64,000 nt of DNA from Papilionanthe hookeriana x Papilionanthe teres (lineage: Eukaryota > Streptophyta > Magnoliopsida > Asparagales > Orchidaceae), in assembly GCA_022702705.1 (NCBI GenBank), contig CM040425.1:372001-436000 (forward strand), given 5' to 3'. The translations under genes and the position numbers were made by a program. This document shows, piece by piece, positions 54,785 through 64,000 of this stretch. Position 1 is the first letter of the stretch. Each line of letters starts with the position of its first letter. The notes under the pieces are model-generated. The model worked only from the letters and a program-made list of their open reading frames with translations. It did not search any database and was not told where the DNA came from.

Positions 54785-57700
54785 AGTTAATGTAAATAAT
54801 AAAAAAAATGTGATAAGAAAAAAATAAATACATAATGAAAATATAAGAAAAATGATAATAATAATAACTAAAATAATAATTGTAAATATAAATAAATAAC
54901 AAAAATAAGTAAATAAAAATGTCATTCTTTTTTTAAAAAAATAATATAAATGTAAATATATAAAAAAATAATAATTGTAAAAGCTGTAAATAAATGGTAA
55001 TAACTTAAAATAAATAAATGGATAATTTAGGAGAGAGAAAATTTAAAATCTTTATAAATAAATAAATAATAATAAAAAATGATAATAATAAATAATGTCA
55101 ATTAATAATATAAATTAACAATGATAAATCAATAATATTTAAGTAATAAAAATGTACATATAATTAATTAAAATAAAATAACTTATAAGGGATAATAAAA
55201 ATAAATAATACATATATACATAAATTAAAAAAAAATAATTTAAATAATACAAATGAATAACGAATTAAATTAAATTTAAATAGTTAAAATCAAATAATAA
55301 TTAAATTAAATAAATTAAATTAAATAATAATTAAAATTAAATAAGTTAAATTAAATAATAATTAATTAAGTAAACAAAAAAAAATTAAAAAAATAATAAA
55401 TTAAATTAAATTAAATTAATTAAATAAATCAAATTATACTAAATTAAATTAAATTAAATAAATAAATATTAAATTAAATAAATTAAATAAACAAATTAAA
55501 TAAATTAAATAAACAAATTAAATAAATTAAATTGATAATGTAAATAAATAGTAAATTAAATTAAACTAAATAAATTAAATTAATTAAATTAAATTAAATT
55601 AAATTAAATAATAATGTATGTAAATAGTAATTTAAATTAAATTAAATAAAATAAAACAAATTAAATTAAATTAAATTAAACAATAATACTTCACATTAAA
55701 TTAAATAAATAAATTAAATTAAATTAATAATAATTGTAAATAATAATAAATTAAATTAAATTAAACTAAATAACAAAATAAAATAAATTAAAACTAAAAT
55801 AATAATTTAAATAAATAAATATCAAGTTAAAGTAAAATAAAATAAATAAATAACAATTAATTAAATAAATAAATGATAATGAAGTAAATAAATCATAATG
55901 AATTAAATAAAGATAATAAATTAAATTAATAATAAAGATGAGTAATAAATATAATTACAAATAAAAGATAATATGTTTAAAAAACACATAATAAAAATAA
56001 TAATAACATAACATCATATAAAATAACATTAATATAAGAATAAAATAACATACAATAATAATATAACACATAAACAAAATAAAACAATAACGTACAACAT
56101 ACAACAATGATAACACATAACAACATAAACAATAATAACATAATAAAATGATAATATATAAATAACACAACCATCACAAATCACAACAATCACAATATAC
56201 AACAACAGTCCCAACCACAATACAATACCAACACGATAACAATCAAACCTAGGATAGGCCTCCTGGGGCATTGTTCATTTTTTTCCCTTCATAAAGACTC
56301 CTAGGAAATCACAACTTCTTGTAGAAAACATAATAAGAATACCCTTATGCTTAGTGAATGCATGGAGTAACCCAAATTTTACCCGATGTCCACACAAACT
56401 TCCCAATGCACATTCCAAACTCAAATCAAACCAAAATCAAACCAAACCCAAACCAAAACATAAACCAAAACCAAAATCAAACCAAAACCAAAACTCAAAC
56501 CAAACATAAACCAAAACCAAACCTAGTTCAAACCCAAACCCAATACAAACCAAACCAAATTCAAATCCTCCAATCCCCAAATTAAAATCAAACACAATTA
56601 AAAACCACAAACTCTTCATAGCACTCCCATAAGTCCAAATCAAACTACCAGTTACCACCAAATACAAACTCAAATCACACCTAAACCCATCTGCCCCAAC
56701 CTATCCCGAACAACTGTGTTCATTAAGCATAAGGGTATAGGTAGGGTGAATTGTTAAGCAACATAATAAGTCTAAATGAGCCCGAGACTTTTCATCAGGA
56801 TATGAGTGGGAAGCATGGACCTGCATCCTTCTTTGACTGTTTTGATACCTCTGAGGTCTATTAAACTTAATATGTCTGCTTAACGAAACCATCCTCAATT
56901 AAATTAAACAAAGTTTATTGAAACACAACATAGGAATTCACATAGACATCATAGAAGTTGGTAGACAACCGGGATCTTAACATAGACATCATATGATTGA
57001 GTAAGCTACGCTTGTTAGTCCTACTTCTTCTCGTTTTCACGGTATGCTTTAATTTCGCAAAATTATAAACACCTATATGCAATGCAATACTAAAGTTTCA
57101 GCTGGGAATGACGAGAAGACCCTCCAGGTATGCTTTTACTTTATTTCAATTTACCTTATTGCAATTTATTTACCTGCACTACGTTTTACTTTTATTGCAT
57201 GATAAATAAGATTGTTGCATGAAAACTGAAACCTTTAGGATAGCCACAAAACTGAAACCCAAAAATAAATTAAAAGTCATACAAGATAAAATTTACCGCC
57301 ACAACATTTCAAAATATAAGACAACTCAAATTTTAATCACAAACAGAACAACAAAAACTACAACTTTTACTAAATTAAAACGTCTTGTTGGATGATCGGG
57401 AATACCTCAGATGATGTAACCTACGTGTTGCTAACGGGATTTCTCATGGTCTAAATGAAAGTGTGGAACTCATTCAGTTGAGTTTAGCAAATTCATCTGG
57501 ACTAAGTGAATCCGATAAAAAAACGATGCCGGAAGTATGGAACCATGGGATCTTAACCGGTGTTGTTATAATCAACTTTAAGATTTGTTTTAATTAAAAC
57601 ATTAAAAAACACTTAGATTTTAAGACTTTTCTAAACCAAAACACTTCTCTCATCTCCTGATTTATGATTTCTAAAACTAAACCTCTGCAACAACAAGGAG

Positions 57701-58648
57701 CTCGAGGCAATACACCGAAGGGCAACACGATCAAGGATGCGGAAGGACATGTTCAAGAGAGCAAACAGCGGAGCTTCAACAACAACTCTCTTTTCTTATA
57801 AATAAACAACTAGCCATAGGATTTCGAGGTAGTTTGCCTAGTGCAACATAAATCCTCAACCTTTTGTTAGGCATTTGCATAATTGTCTTATGCAAATTAA
57901 GTCCTAACCGGTCTTAGGACTCCGAGGTAGTCGTTTGGTACGACATAAACCCTCACATCTTCAAGGTTCTTTGTATGATTGTGTCATACAAATATAAGTC
58001 CTAATTAATTAAAACAGGCAAGATGAAACATTAAATGAACTCCCAAATTAAAGCCAAACAATAAGATAGTTTGGGAAGTTGCCAAGATTCTTCTTGGATC
58101 CTCAGCTTCTCCTACTTCTCTTCTATTGGACTCTTAAAATAAACTGTTCTAAACTCGATCTATTCTCTATTGAAATTCCAAAATTCAATCCTTTGAAAAC
58201 CTTGAACGTTGAAATTCTTGAGAGCAAAACCACTGATCATTATCGAGAGTTTTCTTAAATGATTCCCGTCATTTTGGATGTAATTAACTATAGGGGCTTG
58301 CCCTTATAGGGAACTTTAAGAACCCAAGTAATATAAACCCCGCTTAATTCCTTTATATTAAGCGGGGAACTCTGTCGGCTTATAAAATTGGTTCGCGGAC
58401 CAAACGGATGTCACAAATCTTTTAGTTTATTTAATCGAGCCCCATCATCGAGCGAGTGACTATTCCTCGGGATAGATACACAGTCTGTGGTGCGGTGCTC
58501 GTTTCTATATACTATTTGGGATGTGAGATCAGTTTGATTTCATATCTTAAAATTTTCAAACTTAAAATTATTTTCAAAAATCAAATGCTACTTTCCAAGT
58601 TATATATATATACTTAAATTAAATTTAAAATCTAAAAATATGCCGACA
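52096..58648 (+). repeat. G2 5' LTR, about 6.55 kb
   Basis: It starts TGTTGACCTCACATTTAG and ends TATGCCGACA, five bases before the PBS. Matches: 52096-53570 with 26242-27699, 56700-58600 with the G1 and solo LTRs. The centre is different: a C-rich block (about 53640-54060), then a very AT-rich tract with (TA)n (54731-54781) and AAATTAAATAA-type repeats (54480-56160). Open frames in the C-rich block (53599-54048) and in the AAACC-type run near 56400-56585 are low-complexity and not believed to be genes. Confidence 0.88.
54480..56160. repeat. Expanded AT-rich low-complexity tract in the G2 LTR
   Basis: Some 1.7 kb is almost only A and T, including (TA)n at 54731-54781 and many AAATTAAAT units at about 55250-55760. 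It corresponds in composition to the 300-bp tract of the solo LTR (29818-30115). No gene is seen. Confidence 0.85.
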
Positions 58649-58653
58649 GCTTC

Positions 58654-58671
58654 TGGGGACTCTGCTGGGGA
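58654..58671 (+). promoter_or_regulatory. G2 primer binding site
   Basis: TGGGGACTCTGCTGGGGA follows the LTR end after a GCTTC spacer. It is the same kind of site as G1 13614-13631. The leader 58672-59237 shows no supported gene. Confidence 0.82.
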
Positions 58672-59237
58672 ATAGTTCCTCTCTCCATTTTGATCAGATA
58701 GTTTTGCTTTCATAAATCAGTAGTAAATCCATGCCCCTAGTCGATCAAACTACCATTCTTCCATTGACATATCTTATTCATTTCTATCTTGAACAGGTAT
58801 GATCAACTTTCCTTAGATTTTGGAGCCAGTATTTAGACACCCCTAAACAGAGAGGTTCTGAAATCCTCCTTTTATTACCTCTCTAAAGAGGTGGGGTCGG
58901 ACCCCCAATAGGTGTGTTGGTGGATTGATTCCATCTGGGCAATGTGCATTGTGAATTCAGCCTAGGACTCGGTCCTGAATTTCACTTTTGCTCTGTGTCT
59001 CTCGGGTTTGATTTGTTGTCGGCAAATTAAACCAAACTTCTACTTTCGTACCTTTCACTCAAAAATTGAAATTAAACGAACAATGTTAACAAATATAAAA
59101 GCCGAAAATAAAAAAAAATAAAATAAGGCGAAAACAGAATAAGAGAATTGCCCAGTTTGCAGTACAAGTGCGGTAGCTTGAGTACTTCCGTTGAAACTAC
59201 AAGGCATAAACATTACTGACTTCCAGAAATTCTTTAA

Positions 59238-60287
59238 ATGTCAGGAAAGATGTCTTCGCCAAAGTTGATCTTTTCTTTCACCTCCGGAGTAGAGTTCGCC
59301 GTCAATAGGGATGAGTTGCCTAATCTGACAGTCATCAAATTCGGACAAGGGTTCGATGATGTTGAAGCCAAGTTCGGGGATGTGGCCGTTGCAGTGTCAA
59401 AGTCTGAAATGAGCAAGTCCGTTAAGCCTATTGTAATGTTCAACCTGAAGTCTGTTGAGGAACTCCCCATACCAAAGAAGGAATTGATTGAAAAGAACTC
59501 TTTTGTCATTACAAGTGTTGGGATGTCTCCTAAGGCTATTTCTGCACCTACTATCGAATTCACTACCGCTGTACCAGTCGCTCAGCTAACTAAAGGAAAG
59601 GATATTCTACATGAGGAAGAGTCAGTCGATGCTTGTGTTTTACCGTCTTCTAAATTCAAGATTGAGTCTGATTCAAAGTCCGTACAAATGACAAAGGCAC
59701 AAGAAAGGAAGTGCAATCAGGGAGTTCTAAAAGTCAAGCAGCCGCAACGGTCTGAAGAACAATCATTCCAGTTGAGACAACACCAGATAGGTGGGAGACA
59801 GGGTCCAACAATGAATCAAAGATTAAACAAGGTATATCCGTTCAAAGAGGAGTCAGTGTCGCAGATATTCCGTTACTTGATAAAGAGGCCAGAATTCAGA
59901 CTACCGGAGCCAAAGAAACCAGAGGAGGCCGGCAAGAAAGATCATCCCCAGTACTGTCCATACCACCGGTTGCTCGGTCACACCATAGAAAACTGCTTCA
60001 GCTTCAAGGATTGGCTTGAGAAGAATTTCAGGAGCGGAAACTTAATGATTTCGAATGAGTATTTAAAAGAACCTGAAAAAGGTTCTATAAATATGATTTC
60101 GTATGATTCGATTAGCTTCTGCACGACGACACCGCTGCTCGAGAAAATAAGTGATGTTTCTCAAGAACCTCCAATTGACCTTAAAGTTCTTAAAGGAAAG
60201 TCAATTGAGTCCGCTGTGGAAAAGCTTCGAGCTGACATTGCACGACTGTCTAAAGGTCAGAAAAAAGACTTTAAGGAGGAAGATTAG
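59238..60287 (+). CDS. G2 pre-gag ORF fused to an extra zinc-knuckle segment (349 codons, open)
   Basis: The likely start is the fifth codon (59250), because MSSPKLIFSFTSGVEF aligns with the G1 start MSTRTLIFSFNMPSSRE. Residues about 1-190 are the pre-gag domain of unknown function. Residues about 190-300 repeat the tail of Gag: GRQGPTMNQRLNKVYPF, FRLPEPKKPEEAGKKDH, and the CX2HX4HX4C knuckle CPYHRLLGHTIENC. The same block occurs after the capsid at about 61595-61875. The C-terminal part (EKLRADIARLSKGQKKDF) looks helical. A single TAG at 60285 separates it from further open sequence in the same frame (NLTDYTECEFTENN), so a longer pre-gag-Gag protein may once have existed. It is one of only two long open frames in the window. 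Confidence 0.8.
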   Translation: MSGKMSSPKLIFSFTSGVEFAVNRDELPNLTVIKFGQGFDDVEAKFGDVAVAVSKSEMSKSVKPIVMFNLKSVEELPIPKKELIEKNSFVITSVGMSPKAISAPTIEFTTAVPVAQLTKGKDILHEEESVDACVLPSSKFKIESDSKSVQMTKAQERKCNQGVLKVKQPQRSEEQSFQLRQHQIGGRQGPTMNQRLNKVYPFKEESVSQIFRYLIKRPEFRLPEPKKPEEAGKKDHPQYCPYHRLLGHTIENCFSFKDWLEKNFRSGNLMISNEYLKEPEKGSINMISYDSISFCTTTPLLEKISDVSQEPPIDLKVLKGKSIESAVEKLRADIARLSKGQKKDFKEED

Positions 60288-61875
60288 AACTTAACTGATT
60301 ACACAGAATGCGAATTCACCGAAAACAACGTCATCGAGACCCAAGCCATGTTAGCTGCGAGCGACACTCCTCTTTGTGAGGAGAACGTCGCGGATGAATG
60401 GCAGAGGGCCGTTCAACAAAGAGATGAACATATCAGCCGTCTCGAGAAGAAAATTGAAGAAATGACGACTGCTATGGCTATAATGCAAGGACAGTCGCAC
60501 TCACAGTAGGTGGCATGCCCGGAGATGAACCGGCCGGAGATTGTCCATATTACCGACGAAAGAAGGGAGGTTGCTTCTTCAAACCGAGATGAGCTGCCAA
60601 AGAAAGATTCAAAATAGAATATGGTGCCAGAAAAAGACATTAAGCGAATGGTTGAACAAAAGGTGAGAAAAACCCTGGATCAATCAAAAAGAGGGACATC
60701 AATTCCGAAAGGTAGGCCCTACCCGAGGAGTTTGATACTATCCAATACCCCAAGGGTTTCGTACTACCTTGGTTCACGACTTTCGATGGGACTGGAAACC
60801 CTCGGCAGCACGTTGCACACATTCGAGCAAGTTGCTGCAATGCGGGGGGTAGTGATGTGCTACTGCTGCGACAGTTTGTGAGCAGCCTTTCAAGAATCGC
60901 CTTCAACTGGTACACAGACTTATCGAACAGTTTAGTGAAGATTTTCGTAGAAATGGAGAATCTTTTTGTCAAGCGTTTTGCCGGGGTTCAACACCACGTC
61001 ACCATAGGCAGTCTTGTGGAAGAGAAGCAGAAGCCAGATGAAACTTTGGTGGAGTACATTCTACGGTGAAGAAACATAAGCATGATGTGCGAGCCCCAAT
61101 TGCAGGAGCAACATGCGATTAAGGTCTTACTCAAGAGTATCCATGGACCGATAGCTTTCATGCTTAAAGGACTCACCATCAAGTCATTTGAGAAACTACT
61201 TAGTAAAGCCGCAAGCCTGCAAGAGGAGGTCAAACAAACTGAATTCATCGAAAAAGAGGACAGGATGGAGCCAACAAAGATATCTGAAAAGAGATCAGAG
61301 ATAGTGGCAGCAATCGACAAGGGAAAACAGCCAATACAGACCGAGCAGTCACCTCAATACGGTCAGTTTTCACAGCAGTACAGTCAGTCGCTTCCTCAGT
61401 TCAGTCAGCCACTTCCTCAGTTCAATCAGTCGCCTCAGTGGTATGTTCCACACCCACAGTAGTATGTTCAGCCACCAGAGCAGTACGTTCGACACCCACC
61501 GCAGTATATTCAGCATGTCCAAAAGTATGGTCAGCGGTACAATCAGCAACACAGTCAACAATCATCCCAGCTGAGGCCACTCCGGACGGATGGAAGGCAG
61601 GGTCGGTCTATGACCGATTTGTTGAACAAAGTATATCCCTTTACGATGAAGCAGTAGCACAGATGTTCCAGAATTTGATTAAGAAGCCCGAGTGCAGATT
61701 GCCTGAGGCAAAGAAGCCGGCGGAGGTTAACAAGAAGAATCATCCCAACTATTGCCCATATCACAGAATGCTTGGGCACACCATTAAAGGCTGTATCAGT
61801 TTCAAAGAATGGTTGGAGAAGAACTTTAATAACCGAAGCGTAACAATCCCTGATGAATATTTGAAAAGAACTTGA
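60288..61875 (+). pseudogene. G2 gag: capsid, Gln/Pro-rich linker and zinc knuckle, broken
   Basis: The order follows G1 gag. RLEKKIEEMTTAMAIM comes near 60440, and RPEIVHITDERREV near 60535. The capsid includes FVEMENLFVKRFAGVQ and KPDETLVEYILR (near 60945-61069), MMCEPQLQEQHAIKVLL and FMLKGLTIKSFEKLLSKA. A linker of repeated QFSQ/QYSQ/QPLPQ units follows, then LPEAKKPAEVNKKNHPN and the knuckle CPYHRMLGHTIKGC (near 61755-61800). Frameshifts near 60722, 60850 and 61630 and stops at 60508, 60616, 61067 and 61460 break it. Confidence 0.82.
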
Positions 61876-62348
61876 AATAAGTTCTATCAATATGATTTTG
61901 GAGATTTGTTTGCTTCAATTGATTCCTACGCAGCTGATAACGGACGGGACACTCTTTGATTACTATTGTACTATTTTTGTTGCTCAGCATGATCAGTATT
62001 AAGGCGTACCATCTCTTCTATAACAATGAATGAAAGGAGTTTGTTTTTGTCCAGAATTGCTCAATATTTGGAAAGCTCAAAATTGGATATGTTGCTAAGA
62101 CTTCGACTTCAGGAAAGAATGAAATTAATGCCCTAATGACTGGGTCCTTCACTTTAAGAAATTTGGACTGGGTCCTAAGTTGATTTCAAAATGAAGTAGT
62201 GTGGTTGAAATACGAGTAATTGACTTGGGATATCACGAGCCTTTTAATTTCCCGCCATGTGGCCGGGTCCGGACTTTCAAATAAGTTATAATATTTCAGG
62301 ATTCACGTTAAGGAACATTTCATAATTATTAATTAGGGGAGTTTCGAC
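61876..62348 (+). other. G2 region after gag, no pol detected
   Basis: After a short remnant like that after the G1 knuckle (TTCTATCAATATGATTTTGG), the sequence loses coding character. ACTGGGTCC-type phrases near 62140-62170 resemble a phrase just after G1 integrase (near 22596), hinting that pol was deleted between the two points. That is a weak match. Confidence 0.45.
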
Positions 62349-62627
62349 ATTCAAAATCTTTAAATGAAATATGCACTACCATATATAGTAATTCTCAAAA
62401 AATAAAAGGAGCAAAAAAAAAAAAGAGTGTTCCCGAGGAGAAGCTTGAGGTGAGCACAAAATCAAAAATTGGTATCTCAATCCAGACATTCAAAATCTTT
62501 AATATGTGTTCCACCAGATATAGTAATCCTCAATGAAAAAAAAATGGATGAAAAAAAAGAGAGAAAAAAAGAAACAAAAAATGCTTCCTGAGAAGAAGCT
62601 TGAGGCAGGCATATAATCAAAAATTGG
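62349..62627 (+). repeat. Two tandem copies of the A-rich cassette shared with the Athila-like element
   Basis: Copy 1 is 62349-62472 and copy 2 is 62488-62627, with a period of 139 bp. Each has ATTCAAAATCTTTA, ATATAGTAATYCTCA, an A-rich stretch with GAG(T/A)G, GAGAAGCTTGAGG and AATCAAAAATTGGTRTC. The same set of blocks is at 37510-37706 on - in the Athila-like element. Confidence 0.85.
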
Positions 62628-63544
62628 TGTCTTAATCCTCCTCGATGAATAAAACTTGAAAGACAACCTTAAGAAGTTTCCTCCGATATTATGCTTTGAA
62701 AAGAGTCAAGTGATTTCATGCCTTTTGGTCGATCATTAATTGGCTCAGAAATATCTTGGGCAATGAAAAATATTTTACTCACATGAACATAAATTTTAAA
62801 ATCTGCTTAGGCCTGGGAAGGAAGAATTAAAGAAAGGGTCACGTTGTTGGCAATTAATAGAAATTCAACCCCGAAGTCTTATCCTTCAGTGTCCAGCAAA
62901 TACAACTTCAATGTCAATTCAAAGAACGTCAGAGCAACTTCTCAAAGACAACTTCAACAACTTTTACAGAATCTGCAATAAATCAAATCATGACTGTTAC
63001 AAATAAAGCTGCGAAATTACAGCCACTTCAGCTGTGGCGTCCTTAGAGATAACACACCTTTATAGGTACTTGAAAGAATATAATTCCGATAGCACCTTAA
63101 AGAGTGAGTTATTTTCTAGCACCGGTCCTTAGTCAGTGAACAATACCTCAAGAAGTGCTGTACATCGCAATGTTTTAAAGACGGTCTTGTTCTACGAGGC
63201 ACCGGTGCTGCGCTTGTCTAAAACTGGACCCAAATCCTAAAACAAATGCAACTGAATAAAACTCAGCATCAAACAAAATAAAAGTCAACATTTGAACAAA
63301 ACAAAAGAAATCTGCACCATGTGAATTTTCAAAAATCTCTGCACAAGCATTTCGATAAAATTCAGCATTTACATGAACTTCTACAAACATTCTCTGCACT
63401 TTATAATATGTTTTCACAATCTCTACATTCATAAATCTCAGCAATATGTTCAGTCTCTGCATTCATAAACTTCTGCATTTCCAAAAAATCAGCAAAATCT
63501 TTCTAAATCTTTGCATAAATACATCTCAGCAATATTCTTCACGG
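62628..63544 (+). other. G2 3' region before the minisatellite
   Basis: AT-rich sequence without a supported gene. From about 63300 degenerate repeats with CTCTGCATTCATAAA and CTCAGCAATAT appear and lead into the minisatellite. Confidence 0.5.
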
Positions 63545-64000
63545 TCTATGCATCCGTAAAATCTCAACAATTCTCAGCAATTCTCAGCATATTCTCAGCA
63601 TATTCTCAGCATTCTCAACAATTCTCAGCACTCAGCATTCTCAGCAATTCTCAGCATATTCTCATCTGTTCTCAGCAATTCTTAGCATTTCTCAGCAATC
63701 CTCAGCATTCCTCAGCAATCCTCAGCAATCTCAGCAATTCTCAGCTTTCTCAGCATTCTCAGCAATTCTCAGCTTTCTCAGTATTCTCAGCAATTCTCAG
63801 CATTCTCAGCATTCTCAACAATTCTCAGCAATTCTCAGCACTCAGTAATTCTCAGCAATCTCAGCATTTCTCAGCAATCCACAGCATTTAGCAGCATATT
63901 CTCAATAATTCTTAACAATTCTCAGCATTCTCAACAATTCTCAGCAATTCTCAGCATATTCTCAGGATTCGGGATAGGCTTCCGCCTCATTCCCTTCTCA
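63545..64000 (+). repeat. TCTCAGCAAT-type minisatellite, continues past the window
   Basis: Short units of roughly 10-13 bp built on TCTCAGCAAT, TCTCAGCAT and TCTCAGCATAT repeat from about 63560 to 63966. The open frame across it (Ser-Gln-Gln-Phe-type repeats) is a by-product. It probably lies in the G2 3' region. Confidence 0.88.

Larger units (their letters stand above)
52096..64000 (+). mobile_element. G2: second Tat/Ogre-like element, 5' part, continues past the window
   Basis: LTR (52096-58648), PBS, pre-gag ORF and gag are in the same order as G1 and similar in sequence, so G2 belongs to the same group, perhaps a different subfamily. After gag there is no protease, RT or integrase. Instead a non-coding region with a duplicated cassette and a minisatellite runs to the window end. 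G2 may be a pol-less, non-autonomous element, or pol may lie further on. The left flank, GCAGT (52091-52095), should reappear after its 3' LTR if G2 is intact. Confidence 0.8.

Noticed and set aside
54689..56271. Leu/Ile/Tyr-rich frames on - that look like membrane proteins
   Set aside because: AT-rich sequence read in reverse gives hydrophobic runs. They lie in the expanded low-complexity tract of the LTR.
63511..63891. 126-codon Ser/Gln-rich open frame
   Set aside because: It is translation of the TCTCAGCAAT minisatellite.

Overview
The window is nuclear DNA of a flowering plant, probably a eudicot, made up almost entirely of nested retrotransposons. The lineages present (Tat/Ogre-like and Athila-like Ty3/gypsy, and plant L1 LINEs carrying an RNase H domain) point to an angiosperm. 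I found no ordinary host gene, tRNA, rRNA or CRISPR array. Nearly all coding regions are broken by stops and frameshifts. The exceptions are a 790-codon Gag-protease frame in an Athila-like element and a 349-codon frame in a second Tat/Ogre-like element.

Layout. Element G1, a giant Tat/Ogre-like element on the + strand, runs from before base 1 to about 49711. Its 5' LTR (1-1336 and 13464-13607) is split by two LINEs lying tail to tail: LINE-1 on + (1337-7286) and LINE-2 on - (7344-13463). The G1 interior follows: PBS (13614), pre-gag ORF, gag, protease, RT, two RNases H, integrase, and then an extra ORF (22928-24303) that reads as an ALKBH9/10-type 2OG-Fe(II) RNA demethylase. An 88-bp tandem array (25120-25660) follows. 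The G1 3' LTR is in three pieces (26242-27699, 35149-35164, 44560-49711). It is interrupted by a reverse-oriented solo LTR (27700-35143, duplication TAACC) and by a complete Athila-like element on - (35165-44554, duplication CCAAC). Rejoined, the LTR is about 6.6 kb and G1 about 26 kb.

An older Athila-like pol fragment (49712-52095) follows. A second Tat/Ogre-like element, G2 (52096 to beyond 64000, +), comes next, with a 6.55-kb LTR, a pre-gag ORF that carries an extra zinc-knuckle segment, a broken gag and no pol. Its 3' region holds a duplicated A-rich cassette and a minisatellite.

Main points. A retrotransposon carrying an AlkB-type RNA demethylase domain after integrase is the most unusual content. 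The young Athila-like copy keeps an open Gag-protease frame but has no RT or integrase; the pol fragment at 49.7-52 kb shows what an autonomous relative would supply. A non-coding cassette is shared between the Athila-like element and G2, and a small hairpin at the end of Athila pol shows a compensatory base change. These comparisons were made by eye.
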